A stretch of 46,129 bases of DNA from an uncultured Cardiobacterium sp. (GTDB lineage: Bacteria > Pseudomonadota > Gammaproteobacteria > Cardiobacteriales > Cardiobacteriaceae), in assembly GCF_938028825.1 (NCBI RefSeq), contig NZ_CALIZP010000046.1, positions 1 to 46,129 on the forward strand, given 5' to 3'. The notes below the pieces were generated by a model. It saw only the letters and a list, made by a program, of their open reading frames with translations. It was not told the origin of the DNA and ran no database searches. A program made the position numbers and the translations under genes. Shown here piece by piece: positions 17,421 through 25,734 of this stretch. Every line of letters starts with the position of its first letter. Within the stretch, counting starts at the first letter, position 1.

Positions 17421-19088
17421 TCAGGCGGTGTTTTTGCGCGCCAGCATGCTGCGCGCGTGTTCGCGGCTGGTCTCGCTGTCGGCGCTGCCGAGCATGCGCG
17501 CGATTTCGACGATGCGCGCGTCGTCATCCAGCGCGCTGACGCGGGTTTGCGTTTCGTTGTCGTCGCTGGTTTTTTCGATGCGGTAGTGCGCATCCGCGTA
17601 GGCGGCGACTTGCGGCAGGTGGGTGATGCACAGCACCTGGCGGTTTTGCCCCAGGGTGTGCAGCAGACGGCCGATGGTGTCGGCAACTTCGCCGCCGATG
17701 CCGCTGTCGATTTCGTCGAAGATGACGGTCGGGGTCGGGGCTTCGTCGAGGCAGGCGACTTCGATGGCGAGGCTGACACGCGAGAGTTCGCCGCCGGAGG
17801 CGACTTTCGCCAGCGGTTGCAGGGTTTGGCCGGGGTTGGCGCAGAGGGTGTAGGTGATGTCGTCCGTGCCGTGCGCCGCCGGGCGCGCAGCGGGGGCGAT
17901 GTCGATGGTAAAAGTGGCTTTGTTCATGCCGAGCTGGCGGATCCAGTGTTCGACTTCGTACGCGAGTTTGGGCGAGGCCTGCTGGCGCGCAGCGCTGAGG
18001 GCGGCGGCTTTTTCGCGGTAGGCGGCTTCGGCGGCATGGCAGGCGGCGGCGAGTTGGCCGCCGTCTTCGTTTTCGGCGGCCAGTGCCGCGTGTTCGTCGG
18101 CGAGTTTTTGCCAGTGCGCAGGCAGATCGGCGGGGTCGCAATGATGTTTGCGCGCGAGGCTGTGCAGGGCGCTCATGCGTTCTTCGACGGCGGCCAGGGC
18201 TTCAGGGTCGTGTTCGATTTTGTTCAGTTGTTTGTTGAGAGCGTCGCTGGCTTCGTCGAGGTAAACGGCGGCCTGTTCGAGCAGTTCGGCGGTTTCCCGG
18301 AAGATGTGGCTGGTGCTGGCGAGGTGGTTGGCTTCGCGCAGGGCCTGGCGTAGGGCGGTTTTCAGGTTGTGGTCGCTTTCGCTCAGTTGGGCGCTGAGTT
18401 GGCCGCCTTTGCCTAGTATTTCGTCGGCAGCGGCGAGCAGCTGCTGGCGCGCGGCGAGGGTGGTAAATTCGTCCGGCTGCGGCGCGATGTGTTCGATTTC
18501 TTCAAGCTGGTAGGCGAGCAGGGCCAGGCGTTCTTCTTGCGCGGCACGGTTTTGTTGCCAGTCGTGGTGCTGTTTTTCGAGAGTTTGCCAGTGGCGGTAG
18601 GCGTCGGCGCAGGCGGTGAGCAGGTCGTGGTGGCCGCCGTAGCGGTCGAGGCGGCGGCGTTGTTCGTCGTTTTTGAGCAGCGCCTGGTTGCTGTGCTGAC
18701 CGTGGATGTTGACCAGCGCGCCCGCGAGGGTTTTGAGTTTGGCGCCGGTGATGCCCTGGTCGTTCGCCCAGGCTTTGCTGCCGCCGTCGCGCAGGCTGCG
18801 GCGGATGTGGATTTGCCCGGGGTTGTCGGGGTCGTTGAGGGCATCATCGGCGAGTGTTGCGCGGATGGCGGGGCTCAGGCGGGTGAAGGTGGCGCTGACG
18901 GTGGCGCGTTCTGCGCCGTGGCGGATGTGGCCGGCGTTGGCGCGTTCGCCGAGGACGAGGCCGAGGGCGTCGATGAGGATGCTTTTGCCCGCGCCGGTTT
19001 CGCCGGTGAGGACGTTGTAGCCGGGGCGGAAGTGGATGTCGCTGTGGGCGATGATGGCGATTTGGTCAATGGTGAGTTGTTCGAGCAT
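17421..19088 (-). CDS. recN: DNA repair protein RecN
   Basis: A 555-residue SMC-like ATPase. Walker A GETGAGKS lies at residues 29-36. A long Ala/Glu/Gln-rich coiled-coil middle follows, then the ABC signature ASGGELSRVSLAIE and Walker B TVIFDEIDSGIGG near residue 445. RecN acts in recombinational repair of double-strand breaks. It directly follows nadK with a 3-nt gap, a conserved neighbourhood. No LexA box was identified with confidence upstream. Confidence 0.96.
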   Translation of the reverse strand: MLEQLTIDQIAIIAHSDIHFRPGYNVLTGETGAGKSILIDALGLVLGERANAGHIRHGAERATVSATFTRLSPAIRATLADDALNDPDNPGQIHIRRSLRDGGSKAWANDQGITGAKLKTLAGALVNIHGQHSNQALLKNDEQRRRLDRYGGHHDLLTACADAYRHWQTLEKQHHDWQQNRAAQEERLALLAYQLEEIEHIAPQPDEFTTLAARQQLLAAADEILGKGGQLSAQLSESDHNLKTALRQALREANHLASTSHIFRETAELLEQAAVYLDEASDALNKQLNKIEHDPEALAAVEERMSALHSLARKHHCDPADLPAHWQKLADEHAALAAENEDGGQLAAACHAAEAAYREKAAALSAARQQASPKLAYEVEHWIRQLGMNKATFTIDIAPAARPAAHGTDDITYTLCANPGQTLQPLAKVASGGELSRVSLAIEVACLDEAPTPTVIFDEIDSGIGGEVADTIGRLLHTLGQNRQVLCITHLPQVAAYADAHYRIEKTSDDNETQTRVSALDDDARIVEIARMLGSADSETSREHARSMLARKNTA

Positions 19089-19091
19089 GGG

Positions 19092-19961
19092 TTATTTGTT
19101 GTCTTCGGGGGCGATGCCCCAGTTGAGCTTGGCGCGCAGGCGGTCCTGGAAGTGATAATCGGCGGGGTGCAGCACGGGCAGCGGGGTGCCGGGGCGGATG
19201 GTGATGCGGTCTTTGGGGTGCAGGCGGTGTTGTTGCTGGCCGTCAATGCTGAGGTGCGCGCCGCTGCCACACGGAGCGATGGTGATGGGGCTCGCCGCAT
19301 CAATGACGACGGGGCGCTGGGTGAGGGTGTGCGGGCAGATGGGAACGACGAGGTTGACGGGCAGGTTGGGTTCGATGATGGGGCCACCGGCGGCGAGCGC
19401 GTAGGCGGTCGAGCCGGTTGGGGTGGCGATGATGAGGCCGTCGGCGCGGTAGTGGCTGAGGTGGCGCGCGTGGGTGTACACATCCAGCTCGATCATGCGC
19501 GCTTTACTGCTGTGGATGACGGCATCGTTGATGGCGGTGTGCGCGTGGCTGCCGTCGCGGGTAGCCACGGTAACGTGCAGGGTGTGGCGCTCTTCGCGGT
19601 GGTATTCGCCGCCGAGGATGCGGTCGAGCCGGTCGGGCAGGTCGTTCAGGGTGAGGTCGGCAAGGAAGCCGAGGCGGCCGGTGTGGATGCCGAGCAGCGG
19701 GATTTGCCGCGTGATGAGGGCGCGCCCGGCATAGAGGAAGGTGCCGTCGCCGCCGACGACGATGCAGAGATCCACGTCGCCCCAGGCGGCAATGGGCAGG
19801 GCGGCGGGGCTGTCGCGGTATTGTGGCGGGGCGGTGTCGCGGTCAAGGGTGCAGGCGAGGCCGTGCGCATCGAGGATGGCGATGACGCGGGCGATGGTGT
19901 CATCGACGCGCACGGCGCCGTATTTGCCGACGATGCCGATGTGTTTGAAGTGTGAGGTCAT
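19092..19961 (-). CDS. nadK: NAD kinase
   Basis: A 289-residue NAD(+) kinase making NADP(+). The GGDGT motif lies at residues 70-74, and the NE/D and TPTGSTAYALAAGGPI region near residue 175 forms the NAD site. Length is normal. It diverges from cca across an 80-nt AT-rich spacer and is followed at once by recN. Confidence 0.96.
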   Translation of the reverse strand: MTSHFKHIGIVGKYGAVRVDDTIARVIAILDAHGLACTLDRDTAPPQYRDSPAALPIAAWGDVDLCIVVGGDGTFLYAGRALITRQIPLLGIHTGRLGFLADLTLNDLPDRLDRILGGEYHREERHTLHVTVATRDGSHAHTAINDAVIHSSKARMIELDVYTHARHLSHYRADGLIIATPTGSTAYALAAGGPIIEPNLPVNLVVPICPHTLTQRPVVIDAASPITIAPCGSGAHLSIDGQQQHRLHPKDRITIRPGTPLPVLHPADYHFQDRLRAKLNWGIAPEDNK

Positions 19962-20042
19962 GGGGTTTGGGTGGTTACGGTTTGTGGTTATTATACGCAG
20001 TTAGTTGTTTTCTTTTTTGTTTTTGCGGACGCGGAGGGTGCG

Positions 20043-21122
20043 ATGGAGTTTTTTCTGGTAGGCGGGGCGGTGCGTGATCGGTTGCTGGGTTTGCCGGTCA
20101 AGGATCGGGACTGGGTGGTGGTCGGCGCGACGGCAGCGGCGCTGCTGGCGCAGGGTTTTCGTCAGGTCGGGCGGGATTTCCCGGTGTTTTTGCATCCGGT
20201 GTCGGGCGAGGAGTATGCACTGGCGCGGCAGGAGCGGAAATCCGGCACGGGGCATCAGGGGTTTGTCTTCGATTTCGCGCCGGATGTGTCGCTGGAAGCG
20301 GATTTGTTGCGCCGTGATTTGACCATCAACGCGATGGCGATGGACGGCGACGGGCGGGTGATTGACCCTTACGGCGGACAGGCGGATCTGGCAGCGCGGC
20401 GCTTGCGTCATGTTTCGCCCGCGTTCGTCGAAGACCCGCTGCGAGTGCTGCGCCTGATGCGTTTTTGGGCGCGTTTCGCGCCGCTGGGCTTTGTGATTGC
20501 TGAGGAAACGCTGGATTTATGCCGCGCGATGGTGGCGGCGGGCGAGTTGTGCCATTTGAGCGCGGAGCGGGTGTGGGCGGAATGTGAGAAGGCGCTGGCT
20601 TCTGCCGCGCCGCAGCAGTTTTTCGCCGGTTTGCAGTCGGTCGGCGCGCTGGATGTGCTGGGGATAACGGCGAGCGACGCGCAGCTTGCGGCGATGAATG
20701 CCCGCCTGCGGGCGGTGGTAGCGCTGACAGACGCGCCGGAGCAGCGTTTGGCAGCGTGTTTGCAGGGGGAAGAGGGCGCAGCGGCGCGGACGGGGGTGCA
20801 AACGGTACTGCCGCTGCCGAAGCGGTTTACCTATTGGCTGTCGCTGGTTGCCGCTTATGGTGCAGACGTACGGCGCTGGGCGGCACTCAGCGGCGAGGCG
20901 CGCCGGGCGATGCTGAAAGCCTGCCACAGTCTGCGCGAGGCAGGCGATGTACTGACGCTTGCCCGCCTGATGCAGGTGGAAGCGGCTACATACGCCGCCA
21001 TTGAAAACGCCCGCGAGAAGGTGCGGGCGTTGTCGGTAGAGGCGCTGGCAGCGCAGTATCAGGGGGCTGCCCTGGGTGCGGCGATCCGCACGGCGCAGGT
21101 GGCGGTGCTGGCGGAGCCCTAG
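20043..21122 (+). CDS. cca: CCA tRNA nucleotidyltransferase
   Basis: A 359-residue class II nucleotidyltransferase. The N-terminal FFLVGGAVRDRLLG, the DxD motif in VKDRDWVVVG, the RRDLTINAMA motif and EDPLRVLRLMRF are the family signatures. It adds or repairs the 3' CCA of tRNAs. The start at 20043 has GGAGG 6 nt upstream; the frame extends 24 codons further up without family content. At 359 residues it is shorter than the ~410-residue E. coli enzyme, and no HD phosphohydrolase motif is visible in the C-terminal part. Its TAG stop shares the bases CTAG with the stop of the converging gene. Confidence 0.93.
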   Translation: MEFFLVGGAVRDRLLGLPVKDRDWVVVGATAAALLAQGFRQVGRDFPVFLHPVSGEEYALARQERKSGTGHQGFVFDFAPDVSLEADLLRRDLTINAMAMDGDGRVIDPYGGQADLAARRLRHVSPAFVEDPLRVLRLMRFWARFAPLGFVIAEETLDLCRAMVAAGELCHLSAERVWAECEKALASAAPQQFFAGLQSVGALDVLGITASDAQLAAMNARLRAVVALTDAPEQRLAACLQGEEGAAARTGVQTVLPLPKRFTYWLSLVAAYGADVRRWAALSGEARRAMLKACHSLREAGDVLTLARLMQVEAATYAAIENAREKVRALSVEALAAQYQGAALGAAIRTAQVAVLAEP

Positions 21123-21655
21123 TTTTTTATCACCTGTTCGAGCTTGCGGTTGAAGGTATAGCGGGTAATTTTGCTGTCTTTAAAAATGGGGCTTTTGACG
21201 GTGAGCTTGGTGGTGGTCTTGCCGCGCAATACATCGCCTTCTTTGGTCACCAGGCTTGCCGGCGTATCCACTTTCGTATCGGTGGTGAAGGTGACATCGG
21301 CATAATCTTTGAATAAGTCGGCATGGTCTATGGAATATTCTTTAATCCAGTCTTCGATGTAACCGTTCTTTTCTCTGCGTGGTTTCAGGAAGTTTTTTGC
21401 CGATTTCTCGAAGTAATCACAGGCAGCTGCTTTATCGCCGTTATTAATAGTGTATTTGTAGCGCGTATATTCATCACGGACATTGACAACCACATCCGGC
21501 GCCAATAAATCGCATAAGGCCTGCGGATCAGCCTCACGGTTATAGTTGACCTGCTCCACTACCCACGGCCGCATATAGGCATCATTAAAGACCTGGTAAT
21601 TGTGAAAAAGATAGGCGGAAAGACCTAAAGCAATCAGTATCAGGATATGAATCAT
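21119..21655 (-). CDS. Unknown single-pass anchored protein
   Basis: A 178-residue protein. One N-terminal hydrophobic helix (residues 3-17) is followed by a ~155-residue soluble domain rich in Lys, Asp, Tyr and Thr with no Cys pair. It probably faces the periplasm, anchored by the uncleaved helix or released. Its base composition is clearly more AT-rich than its neighbours, which suggests recent acquisition or weak selection. It converges with cca, sharing the CTAG stop, and lies just downstream of agmatinase. No family was recognised. The alternating strand-like pattern in the C-terminal half vaguely recalls NTF2-like folds, which is a guess. Confidence 0.7.
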   Translation of the reverse strand: MIHILILIALGLSAYLFHNYQVFNDAYMRPWVVEQVNYNREADPQALCDLLAPDVVVNVRDEYTRYKYTINNGDKAAACDYFEKSAKNFLKPRREKNGYIEDWIKEYSIDHADLFKDYADVTFTTDTKVDTPASLVTKEGDVLRGKTTTKLTVKSPIFKDSKITRYTFNRKLEQVIKN

Positions 21656-21668
21656 CGTTGTTCCCTCA

Positions 21669-22550
21669 TTAAAGTTTTCCCAGTATGCGGGCGGTAATGC
21701 CCATCATTTTGTAGGCGAGATCGGCAGCGGTGAAGTCATAGACATGCAGACCCCGGATCGGCGCGAATTCCACCAGATCCAGCCCGACAATCTGCCGCTG
21801 CCCGGCGACACTCGTCAATAAATCCAGCAACTGCCACCAGCCGAGACCGCCTGGCACCGGCGTGCCGGTTGCCGGCATCAATGCGCCATCCAGTCCGTCA
21901 ATATCGACGGTGATATAAATCTTCTGCGGGAAGTTTTCCGGCAGGCGCAAGTCATGCAGCGGCGGGCGGCAGATGACGCGCGCATCGTGAGCGGTGATTT
22001 GTGCCGGAAATTCATGCCGCACCGCCTGCTCATCCAGACTGAGGGCGCGCACACCGATTTGGCACAGCGGCAGGCCTTCATCGATCAGGCGTTTCATCAC
22101 GCAGGCGTGGCTCCAGATGCTGCCTTCGTAGCTTTCGCGCAAATCGGCATGGGCATCGAATTGCACGACGCCGATGCGTTCGCCGGGGAAGGCATCAACG
22201 ACACCCATCACCGCGCCATAGCTGACGGTATGTTCGCCACCGAAGACAAATGGCAGGCTGCCGCTTGCGGCGACGGCACGGGTGCGCTCGCGGATACGTT
22301 GCAGGATATCGCCCGCCTCGCCCCGGCAATCTACCGCTTCCTGCGTGTAAATGCCCAAGCGGCAGGGTTCACCGTACAGCTGATCGTAGGTTTCCAGTTG
22401 ATTGGAAGCTTCGATGATGGCTGCCGGACCTTCCGCCGTGCCGCCGCCATAGCTGACGGTTTTTTCATACGGCACGGGTATCACATGAAACAGCGCGTCA
22501 TCCGGCGCAGGTTGACGGATTTCCGAGCCGAGGAAGATGCGATCTGCCAT
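21669..22550 (-). CDS. speB: Agmatinase (ureohydrolase)
   Basis: A 293-residue ureohydrolase. The three manganese-binding motifs are visible: FGGEHTVS, QFDAHADLR and VDIDGLDGALMPATGTPVPG. The last is the usual DxDxxDP-type motif with Gly in place of Pro. The predicted reaction is agmatine to putrescine plus urea. The start at 22550 has GGGGGA about 7 nt upstream and begins the family domain. No arginine decarboxylase gene is nearby. Arginase or another ureohydrolase cannot be wholly excluded, but the C-terminal pattern fits agmatinase best. Confidence 0.88.
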   Translation of the reverse strand: MADRIFLGSEIRQPAPDDALFHVIPVPYEKTVSYGGGTAEGPAAIIEASNQLETYDQLYGEPCRLGIYTQEAVDCRGEAGDILQRIRERTRAVAASGSLPFVFGGEHTVSYGAVMGVVDAFPGERIGVVQFDAHADLRESYEGSIWSHACVMKRLIDEGLPLCQIGVRALSLDEQAVRHEFPAQITAHDARVICRPPLHDLRLPENFPQKIYITVDIDGLDGALMPATGTPVPGGLGWWQLLDLLTSVAGQRQIVGLDLVEFAPIRGLHVYDFTAADLAYKMMGITARILGKL

Positions 22551-22561
22551 ATATCCCCCGC

Positions 22562-22987
22562 TTAACGCGCCAGATCGCCTTTCAGGGCGACACCGACGCG
22601 CTGTCCGCCGGCATGGCATTCATACAGGCTGGCGCTGGAATAAGGCTTTTTGCGGTAATAGCTGATGATGTTGATGACTTTGTTGGCTCCGGCGCGACGT
22701 GCCTCTTCCTGCAGCTGCTTGACGGCGGAAACGAAGGTGCGGATGCAGTCGGCATTCAGGGTTTTGTCGCTGGCATGTTCTTTTTTATTGCTGACCTGGT
22801 CATTGCGCAACACGGCGCCTTTTCCTGAGGCAAATTCCAGTTTAATGGCCGGATCCAGCGAGGCTTTCGCTTCCTGGGAATTGAGCGCTTCGGTAATGGA
22901 AAGGGTATGGCTGCCGCTGGTGACGCAGCCTGCGGCCAACAGCGCCGCCGCACAGCAGGCGACGACCGGATTGACGAAAGTTTTCAT
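22562..22987 (-). CDS. Small lipoprotein, possible UvrA-misnamed family
   Basis: A 141-residue lipoprotein. The signal peptide ends in the lipobox LLAAGC at about residue 20, so the mature protein is lipid-anchored. The C-terminal half has GANKVINIISYYRKKP and a Cys in LYECHAGG. Proteins of this type are often mislabelled as excinuclease subunits; no nuclease or ATPase motif is present here. The start at 22987 has AAGGA upstream and begins the leader. It lies 11 nt before speB and may share its transcript. Confidence 0.75.
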   Translation of the reverse strand: MKTFVNPVVACCAAALLAAGCVTSGSHTLSITEALNSQEAKASLDPAIKLEFASGKGAVLRNDQVSNKKEHASDKTLNADCIRTFVSAVKQLQEEARRAGANKVINIISYYRKKPYSSASLYECHAGGQRVGVALKGDLAR

Positions 22988-23078
22988 GTAAAATCCTTGT
23001 GTTAACGAAGGTGACGGCTCGAAATGCACACTGCATTTCAACTTATCGTCATTGTAACCAAAGCCTTACCGATTGCCA

Positions 23079-23666
23079 ATGTTCGCCCCCATCCTCTACT
23101 ACACCGCGCCGCAAGAGGCCGCTTACCGTCCGGAGCGGCTGGACGACGGCGACCGCGACCGCCTGCAACGCGCCCCGCAACTGGAACGGCGTGCCGACTG
23201 GCGCAGCAGCCGCGCGCTCAAACAGTTGCTGCCACAGCCGCGTCCGCTGCACAGCCTCGCCCATAAAAAAGGGCACGCCGTGCTGCTCACCGGCGCGCCT
23301 GTCGTCGGCGTCGATATGGAAGTGTTGCAGCCGCGCAATTTCGCCGCCCTCCTGCCGTGGTTCGCCACTCCGGCAGAACAGCACTGGTTCGGCAGGCAAG
23401 CCGATCCCGCCCTCGCCTTCTATCGCCTGTGGACGTTCAAGGAAGCGCTTTTGAAGGCGCTGCACGCCGACTTTGCCGCTCTGCCGCATCTCACGGCAGA
23501 CACCCCGGCGCCAACAGGGCTGCACTGGCAGCGCCATGCCTGGCTGCTGGACGGAGCCTGGCTGGTCAGCGCCGTGCTCGCCGCCGCTGCACCACTGCCG
23601 CCGCCGCGCGTCAGCGGCGCGACGGCTGTACAGATATTACCCGCCTACAACGCCACATGCGCCTGA
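23079..23666 (+). CDS. 4'-phosphopantetheinyl transferase (Sfp/AcpT type)
   Basis: A 195-residue protein with the PPTase motifs: VVGVDMEVL (magnesium-binding Asp79 and Glu81) and the WTFKEALLKAL motif (Lys121-Glu122...Lys126). The family moves phosphopantetheine from CoA onto carrier proteins. A dedicated enzyme of this type usually serves a secondary-lipid or polyketide pathway rather than AcpP. The nearby ketosynthase/ketoreductase pair is a candidate partner pathway. The ATG at 23079 was preferred to a TTG two codons upstream. Its 3' end overlaps the converging gluconokinase by 22 nt. Confidence 0.88.
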   Translation: MFAPILYYTAPQEAAYRPERLDDGDRDRLQRAPQLERRADWRSSRALKQLLPQPRPLHSLAHKKGHAVLLTGAPVVGVDMEVLQPRNFAALLPWFATPAEQHWFGRQADPALAFYRLWTFKEALLKALHADFAALPHLTADTPAPTGLHWQRHAWLLDGAWLVSAVLAAAAPLPPPRVSGATAVQILPAYNATCA

Positions 23667-24160
23667 ATCCAGGCCAGCATATCCGCCTGCACCGCCTGCG
23701 CATCACCGGCATTGTCAATGCGCACGCCACGTTCATCCGCCTGCAAGGCTTCGAGAATGGCCAACTGTGAATCGAGCATGTCGGCCTTCATATAATGCCC
23801 CTGCCGCGCCAGCATCCGTTCCAGATTGACTGCCTGCGGCGGCGCCAGATGGATGAAGATCACCTCGCCTTTCGCCCCGCGCAGAATGTCGCGGTACTGC
23901 CGCTTCAAGGCCGAACAGGTTACGACGCTGACCGCCGCGCCCTGTTCGGCCTGCGCCGTCATCCAGTCGCGCAGATTGCGCAGCCACGGATAGCGATCTT
24001 CATCGGTCAGCGGGATGCCCGCGCCCATCTTGTCGCGGTTTGCCTGGGTATGAAAATCGTCGCCCTCGGCATAAGGGCAGTGAAAATGCGCTTGCAGGGC
24101 GCGGGCGGCGGTTGTTTTGCCGCAGCCGCACACCCCCATGATGACGAAATGCACTGTCAT
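23645..24160 (-). CDS. gntK: Gluconokinase
   Basis: A 171-residue kinase with P-loop GVCGCGKTT at residues 9-17, EGDDFH near residue 36 (substrate site) and CSALKRQYRD near residue 87. It phosphorylates D-gluconate to 6-phosphogluconate. The start at 24160 has GAGGTG upstream; a longer upstream frame is a shadow of the permease end. It follows the GntP-type permease by 7 nt, forming a two-gene gluconate uptake unit. Confidence 0.94.
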   Translation of the reverse strand: MTVHFVIMGVCGCGKTTAARALQAHFHCPYAEGDDFHTQANRDKMGAGIPLTDEDRYPWLRNLRDWMTAQAEQGAAVSVVTCSALKRQYRDILRGAKGEVIFIHLAPPQAVNLERMLARQGHYMKADMLDSQLAILEALQADERGVRIDNAGDAQAVQADMLAWIQAHVAL

Positions 24161-24167
24161 AAACACC

Positions 24168-25553
24168 TCACAGCAAAGAAAAAGCCAGCACCGACAGGGC
24201 AAAGCCGATGACAGCGATCAACGCCTGGTTGACCGTCCAGGTTTTCAATGTGGTCGGTACGTCCATATCGAGAAGACGCCCGACTAGCCAGAAACCGGAG
24301 TCGTTGACATGGCTGGCAAAAACCGAACCGGAAGCGGTGGCCAGCACAATGGCGGCAAGCTGCCAGTCGTTATAACCGGCAGCGGCGACGGCAGGCGCCA
24401 TCAGGGCGGCGGCCGTGGTCAGCGCCACCGTCGCCGAACCCTGAGCGACGCGCAGCACCAGCGCCACCAGGAAACAGCCGGCAATCACGGAAATGCCCAT
24501 ATGCGCCATGCTGTCCGCCAACGCCTTGCCGATGCCGGAGGCGCGCAGCACCCCGCCGAACATCCCGCCCGCCCCGGTAATCAGGATGACCGAGCAGACC
24601 GGGCCGAGTGCGCCGTCCACCGTCTTTTCCAGTGCCGTGGCGCTCTCGCCGCGCTTGTGCCCGAGCACGAACAATGCCACCAGCACCGCAATCAGGAGCG
24701 CCACCGGTGTCGCCCCCAGCATTCGCAGCAGCTTGACCCAGACGGCATCGGCGCTGACCACATGCTGGCTGATCAGGGTGGCCAGCCCGGTATTCAGGAA
24801 AATCAGCACCATCGGAATCAGCATGATGCCGACCACCGTGCCCGCCGAGGCCGGCGCACGCGGCGTATCCGTATCCGGCTTGCCGCCGCTCAACAAATCC
24901 GGCACCGGCACATAAAAACGCCGCCCCAGAAACTGCCCCAAGAGATAACCGCTGAAATACCAGGTAATCACGGCAATCGGCAGGCCGAGCAGCAGCACAT
25001 GGCCGATATTGGCACCATAAAACCCGCCGGCGGCAATCGGCCCCGGATGCGGCGGCAGGAAGACGTGCATCACCGAAAACGCCCCGATGGATGCCAGGCC
25101 GTAGGCCAGTACCGGTGCTTTCATGCGGCGTGCGGTAGCGAACACAATCGGCAGCATCACGACCAGTCCGGCATCGAAAAAAATCGGGAAACCGAAAATC
25201 AGCGAGGCGACACCGAGGGCAAAAGCTGCCCGCTTCTCGCCGAAAAAACGCACCAGGGCGTCCGCCAGCGATTGCGCGCCGCCGGACGTTTCCACCAGCC
25301 GCCCCAGCATCGCACCGAGGCCGACCAGCAGCGCCACACTGCCGAGCGTGCCGCCAAAGTTCTTGATCAATACCTGATCGACGATGGCGTCCAGCGGCAA
25401 CCCGGCGACAATGGCGGTCAGCAGGCTGACCAGCACCATCGTCAGCAGGGCGTGCACACGAAAGCGGATAATCATCACCAAAATCAGCAGGATTGCCCCG
25501 GCGGCGATAGCCAGCAGCGGGCCTGTGCCCAACGATTGCGACCAGTTGTCCAT
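24168..25553 (-). CDS. gntP: Gluconate:H+ symporter, GntP family
   Basis: A 461-residue integral membrane protein with about 12-14 hydrophobic helices. GntP-family marks include FGFPIFFDAGLVVMLP, FLPPHPGPIAAGGFYGA and SHVNDSGFW. It imports gluconate or a related sugar acid, and the adjacent kinase gene supports gluconate. The upstream 180 nt hold a terminator for the preceding gene and an 8-bp inverted repeat that could be an operator. The exact paralogue (gntT, gntP or gntU) cannot be fixed from sequence alone. Confidence 0.93.
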   Translation of the reverse strand: MDNWSQSLGTGPLLAIAAGAILLILVMIIRFRVHALLTMVLVSLLTAIVAGLPLDAIVDQVLIKNFGGTLGSVALLVGLGAMLGRLVETSGGAQSLADALVRFFGEKRAAFALGVASLIFGFPIFFDAGLVVMLPIVFATARRMKAPVLAYGLASIGAFSVMHVFLPPHPGPIAAGGFYGANIGHVLLLGLPIAVITWYFSGYLLGQFLGRRFYVPVPDLLSGGKPDTDTPRAPASAGTVVGIMLIPMVLIFLNTGLATLISQHVVSADAVWVKLLRMLGATPVALLIAVLVALFVLGHKRGESATALEKTVDGALGPVCSVILITGAGGMFGGVLRASGIGKALADSMAHMGISVIAGCFLVALVLRVAQGSATVALTTAAALMAPAVAAAGYNDWQLAAIVLATASGSVFASHVNDSGFWLVGRLLDMDVPTTLKTWTVNQALIAVIGFALSVLAFSLL

Positions 25554-25625
25554 GAATATTTCCCCTCTATATCAAGCATGTCCGGCATGCTGTTGACGAA
25601 TGCACGACAAGCAACACACACTCAC

Positions 25626-25656
25626 GGATATTCCCGTGTGCTTCACAAGAATATCC
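25626..25656. promoter_or_regulatory. Inverted repeat upstream of gntP, possible operator
   Basis: GGATATTC (25626-25633) and GAATATCC (25649-25656) form a perfect 8-bp inverted repeat with a 15-nt spacer, about 75-105 nt before the gntP start. The spacing, about two helical turns centre to centre, would suit a dimeric regulator. No regulator gene lies next to it. Confidence 0.4.
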
Positions 25657-25693
25657 ACAGGTATCATATAGAAAAACCGCGCCGCCTGCACGA

Positions 25694-25718
25694 CAAAAAA
25701 CCGCCACAGTGGGCGGTT
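25694..25718 (-). terminator. Terminator after the ketosynthase gene
   Basis: On the minus strand a 7-bp stem (25712-25718 with 25699-25705) is followed by six Ts. It is about 17 nt past the ketosynthase stop and separates that unit from gntP. Confidence 0.8.
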
Positions 25719-25734
25719 CTGGCTGCGGGCGGCA

